In this document: piece by piece, positions 15,018 to 21,483 of the stretch
How positions within the stretch are numbered: the first letter of the stretch is position 1
Layout: each line of letters starts with the position of its first letter
IMG/VR virus record: IMGVR_UViG_3300025892_003037
Location: 1 to 21,483 of that record
Direction: 5' to 3' (one strand)
Length of the DNA stretch: 21,483 nt
From: a virus
The notes under the pieces: model-generated
The model's input: the letters and a program-made list of their open reading frames with translations, nothing else
The model's database searches: none
Told to the model about the DNA's origin: nothing
Program-made: the position numbers and the translations under genes

Positions 15018-16482
15018 AAAGAAAAATGAAGTTTATCTTAAAATAGATTGCGAACCATCCGAAGCACGACAAATTTCATCATATTTTACATTTGAAGTTC
15101 CAGGGGCAAAATTTATGCCTGCTGTAAGAAACAGAATTTGGGATGGGAAAATTCGACTGTTTAATGTAATGACAGGAGAATTATATATTGGACTTCTTTC
15201 TTATCTTGCCGAGTATCTGCAACAACAAGAAATAAATTATTCACTTTCTCAGGAGTTGTTAAATGATGCTGTTTCTATTTCAACAAAAGATGTTGAGTCA
15301 TTCACAAAATATCTCAAACTTAAATCAGCTGGAAAAAATGTCAAACCACGTGACTATCAAATTGATGCCTTGGCACACGCAATTCGAAACAATCGGACAT
15401 TACTTATCAGTCCTACTGCTTCAGGCAAATCTCTTATTATCTACTGTTTGGTTCGATTCTATTTAAACATTTTAGAAGAAACAGAACAACAGAATATTCT
15501 GATTATTGTTCCAACCACATCTCTTGTTGAACAACTTGCAACTGATTTTGTTGATTACGGATGGCAAGAATCAAATATCCAAAAAATATATTCTGGACAT
15601 GATAGAAATGTAACACATCCTGTTGTTATTTCTACATGGCAATCTATCTATAAATTTCCAACAAAATACTTTGAGACATTTGGCGCAGTAATTGGTGACG
15701 AATGTCATTTATTTAAAGCAAAATCACTTTCAAATATTATGCATAAATTACATCTTACTAAATATAGATTTGGTTTGACAGGCACACTTGACGGCACACA
15801 AACACATCGTTTGGTTTTAGAAGGACTCTTTGGTCCTATTAAAAAAGTAGTCTCGACCAAAGAACTAATGGAAAAGAAAACTCTTGCAACTTTAAATATC
15901 CAAGCATTAGTTCTTACCTATAATGATGAAGAATGTAAACTTGTCAAGAAAATGTCTTATCCTCAAGAAATGGATTTTATCACTTCTCATTCAAAAAGAA
16001 ATAAATTCATCTGCGATCTTGCACTTAGACTAAAAAACAACACATTACTTTTATTTCAATACGTTGAAAAACATGGAGGTATTCTGTATGATCAAATAAG
16101 ATCATCAACAGAAAGACCTGTTTATTATGTTTATGGAGCTACCGACACGGAAGTCAGAGAAGATATAAGAAAGTTATCTGAAGAAAAAAATGATTGTATT
16201 ATTGTTGCTTCTTATGGAACTTTCTCAACAGGAATCAACATCAAGAATCTTCATAATATTATATTTGCTAGTCCGAGTAAGTCAAGAATTCGAACATTAC
16301 AATCTATAGGAAGAGGATTAAGAACAAACGAAAACAAATCATATGCTACATTGTATGATATTGCAGACGATCTAAGTTCCAGTAATAAGAAAAATTACAC
16401 TCTAAATCATTTTCAAGAGAGAATCAATATCTATAACACTGAGCATTTTAATTACGAGATACATAGGATTCGAATCTCTTGA
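15007..16482 (+). CDS. uvsW: UvsW-type SF2 helicase
   Basis: The start at 15007 is chosen because MEIKKKNEVYLKIDCEPSEA aligns with the T4 UvsW N-terminus; an ATG at 14980 would add nine unmatched residues. That gives 491 residues (T4 about 500). UvsW is an SF2 ATPase that migrates Holliday junctions, remodels stalled forks and unwinds R-loops, ending origin replication. The N-terminal domain keeps FMPAVRNRIWDGKIRLF. Helicase motifs are Walker A PTASGKS (136-142), DECH (231-234), LTGTLDG (motif III), an SYGTFSTGINIKNL block (motif V region) and QSIGRGLRT (motif VI, 432-440). It overlaps the upstream gene by 11 bp. Confidence 0.95.
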   Translation: MEIKKKNEVYLKIDCEPSEARQISSYFTFEVPGAKFMPAVRNRIWDGKIRLFNVMTGELYIGLLSYLAEYLQQQEINYSLSQELLNDAVSISTKDVESFTKYLKLKSAGKNVKPRDYQIDALAHAIRNNRTLLISPTASGKSLIIYCLVRFYLNILEETEQQNILIIVPTTSLVEQLATDFVDYGWQESNIQKIYSGHDRNVTHPVVISTWQSIYKFPTKYFETFGAVIGDECHLFKAKSLSNIMHKLHLTKYRFGLTGTLDGTQTHRLVLEGLFGPIKKVVSTKELMEKKTLATLNIQALVLTYNDEECKLVKKMSYPQEMDFITSHSKRNKFICDLALRLKNNTLLLFQYVEKHGGILYDQIRSSTERPVYYVYGATDTEVREDIRKLSEEKNDCIIVASYGTFSTGINIKNLHNIIFASPSKSRIRTLQSIGRGLRTNENKSYATLYDIADDLSSSNKKNYTLNHFQERINIYNTEHFNYEIHRIRIS

Positions 16483-16520
16483 TCACCAGCCAACACATCT
16501 ACTCTACATTTTCTGAAAGC

Positions 16521-16560
16521 AAATGTCAAGTTATTTTTTTTGCTTGACATTTATTTTTTT
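16521..16560 (+). terminator. Inverted repeat with T tract after uvsW; right arm is the gp55 -35 region
   Basis: AAATGTCAAG (16521-16530) and CTTGACATTT (16543-16552) are perfect reverse complements separated by a T-rich 12-nt loop, then TTTTTTT at 16554-16560. It could end transcripts from uvsW. The right arm contains the -35 hexamer of the gp55 promoter, so the palindrome could equally be an operator. The sequence fits both readings. Confidence 0.5.
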
Positions 16561-16572
16561 CTGAGGTATAAT
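16544..16572 (+). promoter_or_regulatory. Perfect-consensus sigma-70 promoter driving gp55
   Basis: TTGACA at 16544-16549, 17 bp, then TATAAT at 16567-16572: both hexamers and the spacing are consensus. Transcription should start near 16579-16580, giving a leader of about 17 nt with GGAG at 16589-16592 before the gp55 ATG at 16597. It would be read by unmodified host polymerase. Confidence 0.85.
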
Positions 16573-16596
16573 GGTTTTTATTTCTCATGGAGTATT

Positions 16597-17124
16597 ATGA
16601 AGAAACGGCACTATATTGACAATGAAGAATTTTATAACGCCATTAAACAATGGAGAGAAAATTATATTGAAGCTAAAGATCAAGGTGTTGAAACACCTCC
16701 CATTCCAGAATATCTTGGTGAATGTTTTTTAAAAATAGCAACACATCTTTCTTATCGTCCAAACTTTATCAACTACACATACAAAGATGAAATGATTCTT
16801 GATGGAATCGAGAATTGTATACAATATGCTCATAATTTTAATCACGAAAAATACAGCAATCCATTCGGTTATTTCACACAAATAGTATTCTATGCTTTCG
16901 TGCGTAGAATTCAAAAAGAAAAGAAGCAGCAACATATTAAGCATAAAATTATTGAAAACATAAACTTTGATCCTTCTATTATTGGAATAGAGGATAATGA
17001 GGATCTTTCAAATTATTATGCTGATTATCTTCAAAAGAACTTTCTTCCAGAAGAAGAAGTTTATAAAACAAAAAAAAGAAAAGTTGATAAACCAAAAGGT
17101 CTAGAGAAATTTTGTAAAGCATGA
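16597..17124 (+). CDS. gp55: Late transcription sigma factor, gp55-like
   Basis: 175 residues (T4 gp55 is 185). gp55 is a small divergent sigma that directs host RNA polymerase to TATAAATA late promoters, with the gp45 clamp and gp33 as activators. The sigma region-2-like core is clear at 64-118: DEMILDGIENCIQYAHNF, then NPFGYFTQIVFYAFVRRIQKEKKQQ. The C-terminus is basic with a short LEKF motif where T4 has its clamp-contacting tail. The start at 16597 was chosen over an in-frame ATG at 16540 because GGAG precedes it and the upstream ATG lies before the promoter -10 element. Its stop overlaps the gp47 start in ATGA. The exact late boxes in this window are the expected targets. Confidence 0.9.
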   Translation: MKKRHYIDNEEFYNAIKQWRENYIEAKDQGVETPPIPEYLGECFLKIATHLSYRPNFINYTYKDEMILDGIENCIQYAHNFNHEKYSNPFGYFTQIVFYAFVRRIQKEKKQQHIKHKIIENINFDPSIIGIEDNEDLSNYYADYLQKNFLPEEEVYKTKKRKVDKPKGLEKFCKA

Positions 17125-18182
17125 AAGTAGCATTAATTACAGACAGCCACTTTGGCGCTCGCTCGGACAATATTATTTTTAATGAATTCTTTTATAAGTT
17201 TTGGGAAGAAACATTTTTTCCATATTTGAAAAAACATAACATTAAAAATGTTATCCATCTTGGTGATGTTATGGATAGAAGAAAATTTGTTTCATATAAA
17301 ATTGCCAAAGATTTTCGTGAAAGGTTTTTACAACCCTTTGCTGACATGAAAATCCAACTTCATATGTTGGTTGGAAATCATGACATATTTTATCGCAACA
17401 CCAATGAAATTAATTCGCTGACAGAATTAATTTCAGGCAAATTTAACAACATTCAAGTTTATCAAGAATGTGATGAGATACATTTTAATGATACTCCTAT
17501 TTTAATGATTCCATGGATTAATAGTGAAAACTATGCTGATACCATGGAAAAAGTTAAAACCACAAAAGCACAAATTGTAATGGGTCATTTGGAAATCAAT
17601 GGATTTGAAATGCATGCAGGCAATTATGCTCAAGGAGGATATGATAAATCTTTGTTTAATAAATTTGATTTAGTATTTTCTGGCCATTTTCATAAAAAAT
17701 CTGATGATGGCCAGATATATTATCTTGGAAATACATATGAAATAACATGGGCAGATTATAAATGCCCAAGAGGGTTTCATGTTTTTGACACAGAAACAAG
17801 AGAACTTGATCGAATAGTTAATCCTCACACTATTTTTAATAAGGTGTATTATGACGATAGAAATTATAATTATTCTAATTTTAATTTGGATAATGTACAT
17901 GAAAAATACACCAAGGTTATAGTTGTAAATAAGTCAGATCTTTATGGTTTTGACTTATTCATAGACAAACTTTTAAAGAGTACAGCACATGAAGTAAAGA
18001 TTATTGAAGATTTTTCTGATCTTGATGCTGACAATGTTTCTGATGAAATTGTTGAAAAATCAGAAGACACTGTTTCATTATTGGATAACTACATTGATGA
18101 ACTTGATATTTCTTTAGATAAACAAAGATTGTCTGGTGTAATGAAATCATTGTATTTAGAAGCAAGTGAATTGGAAATATAA
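17121..18182 (+). CDS. gp47: Recombination endonuclease subunit gp47 (Mre11/SbcD-like)
   Basis: 353 residues; T4 gp47 has 339. With the ATPase gp46 it forms the Mre11-Rad50-type complex that resects DNA ends and processes host DNA. All metallophosphoesterase motifs are present: DSH at 8-10, GDVMDRR at 48-54, GNHD at 85-88, GHLE at 155-158 and GHFH at 188-191, all with the metal-binding Asp, His and Asn residues intact. The C-terminal half is acidic and ends with the helix KQRLSGVMKSLYLEASELEI typical of the gp46-binding end. ATG overlaps the gp55 stop by 4 bp. Its usual neighbour gp46 is not the next gene; four metabolic genes follow instead. Confidence 0.95.
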   Translation: MKVALITDSHFGARSDNIIFNEFFYKFWEETFFPYLKKHNIKNVIHLGDVMDRRKFVSYKIAKDFRERFLQPFADMKIQLHMLVGNHDIFYRNTNEINSLTELISGKFNNIQVYQECDEIHFNDTPILMIPWINSENYADTMEKVKTTKAQIVMGHLEINGFEMHAGNYAQGGYDKSLFNKFDLVFSGHFHKKSDDGQIYYLGNTYEITWADYKCPRGFHVFDTETRELDRIVNPHTIFNKVYYDDRNYNYSNFNLDNVHEKYTKVIVVNKSDLYGFDLFIDKLLKSTAHEVKIIEDFSDLDADNVSDEIVEKSEDTVSLLDNYIDELDISLDKQRLSGVMKSLYLEASELEI

Positions 18183-18197
18183 TTTATAAAGGAATAT

Positions 18198-19169
18198 ATG
18201 TTTAGATTCTTTACTGATAAAAGATGGAGATTGTGGAGTAGATTAGGAACACTGACCATTATTGCAGCAATCTGGTACATTGTTCAACTTGATGTGCAGA
18301 TTAATGAATGGTTTGGAAGATTTTATGATGCTTTACAAAAAGCACTATCACAACCTGGATCAGTTTCGCATGAAGAGTATTATGGATACATGTTTGATTT
18401 CTTTAGCATAGCAGGTATCTATATTATTGTGAATGTCATCTTCAACGGATTCTTAGTTAATCATTGGACATTTCGTTGGAGACAAAGTATGGCAGATTAT
18501 TATCATGAAAATTGGCAAAAAGTAAGACACATTGAAGGTGCCAGTCAGCGTGTTCAAGAAGACACATTAAAGTTTGCCAGATTAACAGAAAATCTTGGTG
18601 TTGGATTGCTTGAATCAGTTTTGATGTTAATTGCATTTGTTCCTATTCTGCACGGATTGAGCAAAGCAGTTACAGAATTTCCAATTTTTGGTCAGGTTGA
18701 TCATGGTCTTGTTTGGGCTGTAATTGTTACAGCATTGGGTGGGACTGCAGTTTTAAGTGTAATTGGTTCTAAATTACCTGGAATTGAATATGACATTCAA
18801 AAAGAAGAAGCAGCCTACCGTAAAGAGTTGGTGCATGGTGAGGATAAAAAGACAAGAGCAAAATTGCCACAAATTAATGGTCTATTTGATAATGTAAGAA
18901 CAATTCATTTCCGTTCTTATTTACATTACTTTTATTTTAATATTGCGAAATGGAGTTATTTACAAGGTATGGTAATTGTTCCTTATGTTGCTCTTGGTCC
19001 TAGCATTATTGCTGGTGGAATTACATTAGGTGTTGTAAGTCAAACCACAAGAGCATTCGGTAAAGTTGCAGAAAGTTTACAATTTATTATTCGTTCATGG
19101 TTACAAATTGTAGAACTCATGAGTGTATATAAAAGACTTCGTGAATTCGAAAAACAATTTAACAATTAA
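18198..19169 (+). CDS. SbmA/BacA-like inner-membrane transporter, N-terminally short
   Basis: 323 residues against 406 in E. coli SbmA. The SbmA/BacA family takes peptides and related compounds (microcins, proline-rich peptides, bleomycin; cobalamin in the mycobacterial relative) across the inner membrane, driven by the proton gradient in SbmA itself. Long stretches match SbmA: NHWTFRWRQSMADYYHENWQ, RHIEGASQRVQEDT, LPGIEYDIQKEEAAYRKELV followed by HGED, YFNIAKWSYLQ and a C-terminal VELMSVYKRLREFE. Hydrophobic segments lie near 15-32, 67-88, 137-155, 170-190 and 255-283. About 80 residues found at the SbmA N-terminus, with its first membrane segments, are missing; the frame begins at a good AAAGGA site (18188-18193), so this looks like a natural start. 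No ATPase domain is fused. I know of no such gene in the T4 core; it looks acquired from a proteobacterium. Confidence 0.88.
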   Translation: MFRFFTDKRWRLWSRLGTLTIIAAIWYIVQLDVQINEWFGRFYDALQKALSQPGSVSHEEYYGYMFDFFSIAGIYIIVNVIFNGFLVNHWTFRWRQSMADYYHENWQKVRHIEGASQRVQEDTLKFARLTENLGVGLLESVLMLIAFVPILHGLSKAVTEFPIFGQVDHGLVWAVIVTALGGTAVLSVIGSKLPGIEYDIQKEEAAYRKELVHGEDKKTRAKLPQINGLFDNVRTIHFRSYLHYFYFNIAKWSYLQGMVIVPYVALGPSIIAGGITLGVVSQTTRAFGKVAESLQFIIRSWLQIVELMSVYKRLREFEKQFNN

Positions 19170-19179
19170 AATTATTCAG

Positions 19180-19246
19180 ATTTTAATGCAAAGGGACGCA
19201 TTAAAATTTCCAAGATGTTCTTGGAAAACTCGATGCATGAAGCATC
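19180..19246 (+). promoter_or_regulatory. Three successive stem-loops in the leader of the BMP gene
   Basis: Hairpin 1 is ATTTTAATGC (19180-19189) with GCATTAAAAT (19198-19207), loop AAAGGGAC. Hairpin 2 is TTTCCAAGA (19207-19215) with TCTTGGAAA (19219-19227), a 3-nt loop. Hairpin 3 is GATGC (19232-19236) with GCATC (19242-19246). Hairpins 1 and 2 share base 19207, so they abut. None has a U tract. The BMP gene begins 28 bp later behind AAGGAG at 19265-19270. This could be an mRNA-processing or stability element or a ligand-sensing leader; I could not match it to a known riboswitch. Confidence 0.55.
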
Positions 19247-19274
19247 ACATTAACACAAACTCATAAGGAGAGTT

Positions 19275-20333
19275 ATGAAAAAGATCTTCGGAGTATTGAT
19301 GTCGTTGACATTGATTATGTTTTCAGTTGTTGCAATTGCAGCTAAAAAACCAACTGCAGGATTGGTTTTGGTTGGACCAAAAAGTGATGGTGGATGGAGC
19401 ATGAGACACTATCAAGGAATGGAAGAATCAGGATATGAATTTGATTATGTCGAATCTGTATCAGAAACTGATTCTGCTCGTGTGTTTAATAGGTTAGCGA
19501 GAAAGCATGATGTTGTATTTGGAACTTCATTTGGATATATGGATCCTATGCTACAAACAGCAAAGAAATTTCCAAACGTAAAGTTTATGCATGCCACAGG
19601 ATTTAAGACTGCGGAAAACATGAATAATTATAATTGTCGTTTGTTTCAAGCTAGATATTTGGCAGGTGTAGCAGCAGGTAAACTTACTAAAACAAATAAG
19701 ATTGGAGTTGTAGGTTCACATCCAATTCCTGAGATTATTTCAAATATTAATGCTATGACATTGGGTGCTCAATCTGTTAATCCTGATATTGAAGTAAACA
19801 TTATTTGGATTAATTCATGGTTTGATCCTGCTAAAGATATGGAAGCTGCTCGAGCATTGTTAAGTTGGGATGCAGATGTATTTTTTACAACTACTGATTC
19901 ACCATCAGTTGTAGTGATTGCTGAAGAAAATTCTACAACAGCAAAACCATTATGGGGTATGGGTAATGATGCTCCTATGAATTCATATGGTCCAAATCGT
20001 TATGCTACTGGTCCAATGTTCAATTGGGATGTATATTACAAACATGTAATGAAATCTATTGAAGATGATACATGGAAAGTTGATACACCATTTTGGGGAA
20101 TGAAAGAAGGATGCGTAGGATTGAGTCCATGGGGTCCAAATGTTCCTATGGATGTACAACTTCATGTTGAAGAAGAAATGGCCAAATTTGTGTCAGAAGA
20201 GTATGATACAACTTTTCCATTTTCTCGTGGTTACATGAAACAGGATGGGACTATTGTTCCTGCAGGATCTGGTCGTATGCAAGTAGATTCTATGGATCAT
20301 TATGTTGATGGTGTAATTACACCGATGCAATAA
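19275..20333 (+). CDS. Secreted BMP-family (PnrA/Med-type) solute-binding protein
   Basis: 352 residues. A Sec signal peptide is clear: MKK, a hydrophobic core to about residue 19, and cleavage after AIA at 20-22; no lipobox cysteine, so a soluble periplasmic protein. The mature part follows the BMP (basic membrane protein) periplasmic-binding family: GLVLVGPKSDGGWSMRHYQG, HDVVFGTSFGYMDP, NVKFMHATGF, CRLFQARYLAGVAAGKLT, IGVVGSHPIPEI, then SWFDPAKDMEAARALL. Characterised members bind purine nucleosides (PnrA) or related ligands and feed an ABC importer. No permease or ATPase is in the window, so it would have to use a host importer, as cyanophage PstS proteins are thought to do. The substrate cannot be read with certainty. 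Confidence 0.88.
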   Translation: MKKIFGVLMSLTLIMFSVVAIAAKKPTAGLVLVGPKSDGGWSMRHYQGMEESGYEFDYVESVSETDSARVFNRLARKHDVVFGTSFGYMDPMLQTAKKFPNVKFMHATGFKTAENMNNYNCRLFQARYLAGVAAGKLTKTNKIGVVGSHPIPEIISNINAMTLGAQSVNPDIEVNIIWINSWFDPAKDMEAARALLSWDADVFFTTTDSPSVVVIAEENSTTAKPLWGMGNDAPMNSYGPNRYATGPMFNWDVYYKHVMKSIEDDTWKVDTPFWGMKEGCVGLSPWGPNVPMDVQLHVEEEMAKFVSEEYDTTFPFSRGYMKQDGTIVPAGSGRMQVDSMDHYVDGVITPMQ

Positions 20334-20341
20334 CATTTATT

Positions 20342-20361
20342 TGGGGGAGTAAAATCCCCCA
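20342..20361 (+). promoter_or_regulatory. G5/C5 stem-loop between the BMP and oxygenase genes
   Basis: TGGGGGA (20342-20348) pairs with TCCCCCA (20355-20361) around GTAAAA. Five consecutive G:C pairs are striking in this AT-rich genome. There is no U tract, so it is more likely a 3' stability or weak termination element for the BMP mRNA than a classical terminator. It ends 9 nt before the oxygenase start, which has no Shine-Dalgarno, and so could also affect that start. Confidence 0.55.
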
Positions 20362-20370
20362 TACATTCTT

Positions 20371-21210
20371 ATGACAATACCAATTATAAATCATCTAGAT
20401 GATGATGCTCATTTGAAACTTGATGAAGCATTCAAGAATATCGGATTTGCTTATTTTGAAACGCAAACAACATGGCCAAAAATTCTTAATCACGCTAAAA
20501 AATTTTTTGCTTTACCATTAGAAGAAAAACTCAAATATAAGTACACTTCAACAGAGTCTAATACTGGCTATCAAGGGATGATAGAAAGTTTGACTCCAGG
20601 AACACCACCTGATTTGAAAGAGGCATTCAATTGGTGCAAGTATGGAGATGACAATAAATGGCCAGATCGTAATTTTGAAGATGTATGCTTAGAATGGAAT
20701 CTTGTATTAGATCTTATTAGTAAACATATTTTGAGATTAATTGAAAAGGTATTAGATTTACCAGAATTGTTTCTTATCAATAAACACAAAGAATCAACAT
20801 CTACTACAGCAAGAATGTTACATTATCCTGCTTGGAATGATAAAATACAAGAAAATCAAATGCGTGGTGGGGAACATACTGATTATGGAACAATCACTAT
20901 ACTTTTTACTGATGAAAATCCTGGATTACAAATAAAGCCAAGAGAAACGGATGAATGGATTGATGCTCCTTATATTCAAAATACATGTATTGTGAATGTT
21001 GGAGATTTGCTTCAACGCTGGACTAATGACATTTATGTTTCAACTCCACATCGTGTTGTAAATGAGCATCTCAATATCAGTCGTTACAGTTTTCCATATT
21101 TTGTTCATCCAAGAGACGATGTTCAAGTTGATAGTTTGGTGGGAAATCAAAAGTATGAAACAATCGGTGCAAAAGAATATTTGGTTTGGAGACTTAATCA
21201 GAGTTATTAA
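20371..21210 (+). CDS. Fe(II)/2-oxoglutarate-dependent oxygenase, isopenicillin-N-synthase family
   Basis: 279 residues. The N-terminal part has the DIOX_N layout (IPIINHLD... then a helix and IGFAYFE). The double-stranded beta-helix carries the iron triad H169 and D171 (EHTDYGTITILF) and H227 (STPHRVV), and the co-substrate motif R238-Y-S240 (RYSFPYF). All required residues are present, so activity is likely. NVGDLLQRWTND is also a family block. Substrates of this family are very diverse (peptides, flavonoids, ethylene precursor, thymine), so function cannot be assigned. It lies between a binding protein and GMP reductase, which makes a nucleobase-related substrate possible but unproven. Its closest look is bacterial or plant-type IPNS-like proteins, not the short 2OG-Fe(II) proteins common in cyanophages. 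Confidence 0.88.
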   Translation: MTIPIINHLDDDAHLKLDEAFKNIGFAYFETQTTWPKILNHAKKFFALPLEEKLKYKYTSTESNTGYQGMIESLTPGTPPDLKEAFNWCKYGDDNKWPDRNFEDVCLEWNLVLDLISKHILRLIEKVLDLPELFLINKHKESTSTTARMLHYPAWNDKIQENQMRGGEHTDYGTITILFTDENPGLQIKPRETDEWIDAPYIQNTCIVNVGDLLQRWTNDIYVSTPHRVVNEHLNISRYSFPYFVHPRDDVQVDSLVGNQKYETIGAKEYLVWRLNQSY

Positions 21211-21212
21211 AT

Positions 21213-21483
21213 ATGAGAATAGAAAACGAAATAAAATTAGATTATAGTGATGTATTGTTAAGACCAAAAAGATCCACATTAGGTTCAAGAAAAGAAGTAT
21301 CTTTAGAAAGAACATTTTCTAAAATTGATTGCCATGGTATTCCTATTATGGCTGCAAACATGGATGGTGTTGGCACGATACAAATGGCAAAAGAGTTATC
21401 AAAATATAAAATGTTTACTTGTTTAAAGAAAACATATGATGTTTCTACTTTAATTGAATTTTTTTCAAATAAGGATAATTGCA
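21213..21483 (+). CDS. guaC: GMP reductase, N-terminal part (runs off window)
   Basis: The ATG lies 2 bp after the oxygenase stop; 90 codons are open to the window end. The translation closely follows the E. coli GuaC N-terminus: MRIENEIKLDYSDVLLRPKR, STLGSRKEVSLERTF, then IPIMAANMDGVGTIQMAKEL. The RPKRSTL.SR..V.LER block distinguishes GuaC from IMP dehydrogenase, which has a different opening. GuaC reduces GMP to IMP with NADPH, releasing ammonia, in purine salvage. The catalytic Cys loop lies beyond the window, so activity cannot be checked. Probably co-transcribed with the oxygenase. Confidence 0.85.
   Translation, partial: MRIENEIKLDYSDVLLRPKRSTLGSRKEVSLERTFSKIDCHGIPIMAANMDGVGTIQMAKELSKYKMFTCLKKTYDVSTLIEFFSNKDNC

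Noticed and set aside
13488-16482. The ExbB/ExbD-like pair plus an SF2 helicase as a Zorya-type defence system
   Set aside because: The helicase is a clear UvsW orthologue in its normal phage position, the channel protein lacks the long cytoplasmic tail of ZorA, and no ZorC/ZorD/ZorE-like partner is visible.
16540-16596. Upstream in-frame ATG at 16540 as the gp55 start
   Set aside because: It lies upstream of the -10 hexamer, so RNA from the strong promoter would not contain it, and the ATG at 16597 has a GGAG site and matches family length.
18155-18183. TTTAGA-N17-TATAAT before the SbmA-like gene as a promoter
   Set aside because: The expected transcription start near 18190 would fall within the Shine-Dalgarno at 18188-18193, so the RNA would not be translated well; the -35 is also poor.
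18198-19169. The SbmA-like gene as an ABC exporter with ATPase domain
   Set aside because: No Walker A/B or ABC signature is present, and the sequence matches SbmA throughout its membrane part.
19170-19274. Known purine, SAM, glycine or glutamine riboswitch in the BMP leader
   Set aside because: None of the conserved core sequences that I know for these classes is present; only generic stem-loops are seen.
1-21483. tRNA genes, CRISPR arrays, insertion sequences or integrase/attachment sites
   Set aside because: No cloverleaf with a TTC anticodon-arm pattern, no regularly spaced repeats, no transposase or integrase motifs were seen on either strand.

Overview
The window is a stretch of an AT-rich, T4-like tailed phage genome (myovirus morphology), or of a metagenomic contig of one. 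Every gene reads on the + strand, genes are packed with gaps of a few bases or short overlaps, and the order gp17-gp18-gp19-gp20-(two small proteins)-gp21-gp22-gp23-tube-like protein-uvsY-uvsW-gp55-gp47 is the T4-type core order, in the arrangement I associate with marine T4-like phages. Short late-promoter boxes (TATAAATA and close variants) precede the structural genes. The host cannot be read directly. The low GC and the proteobacterial look of the accessory genes (SbmA/BacA-like transporter, GuaC, BMP-type binding protein) point to a marine proteobacterium, perhaps a SAR11-like alphaproteobacterium; that is inference.

Layout. Bases 2-2515 are the 3' part of a large LamG plus tandem-repeat surface or tail-fibre-like protein. 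Bases 2541-8632 carry terminase large subunit, tail sheath, tail tube and portal. Bases 8635-12459 are the capsid assembly block: two small proteins in the gp67/gp68 position, prohead protease, an unusually acidic scaffold and the major capsid protein. Bases 12509-13045 hold a second tube-fold protein behind a hairpin that contains both a late promoter and a ribosome binding site. Bases 13076-18182 are recombination and transcription genes (uvsY, uvsW, late sigma gp55, gp47). A tight three-gene membrane module sits inside this block between uvsY and uvsW: an ExbB/TolQ/MotA-like channel protein, an ExbD/MotB-like protein with a single TM aspartate, and a two-TM partner.

Bases 18198-21483 are a host-derived metabolic insertion after gp47, where gp46 is usually expected: an SbmA/BacA-like inner-membrane transporter, a secreted BMP-family (PnrA/Med type) solute-binding protein, an isopenicillin-N-synthase-type Fe(II)/2-oxoglutarate oxygenase with intact iron ligands, and the start of a GMP reductase (guaC). 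BMP proteins usually bind nucleosides and GuaC turns GMP into IMP, so this group could serve purine capture and rebalancing during infection.

Regulation is unusually legible. gp55 has a textbook sigma-70 promoter (TTGACA, 17 bp, TATAAT) inside an inverted repeat. The gene after gp23 has a 15-bp hairpin whose right arm holds its Shine-Dalgarno, while a late promoter overlaps the left arm, as in the known T4 RBS-sequestration switches. The BMP gene has a leader with three successive stem-loops. The strongest candidates for something undescribed are the ExbB/ExbD-like trio and the transporter/purine group.
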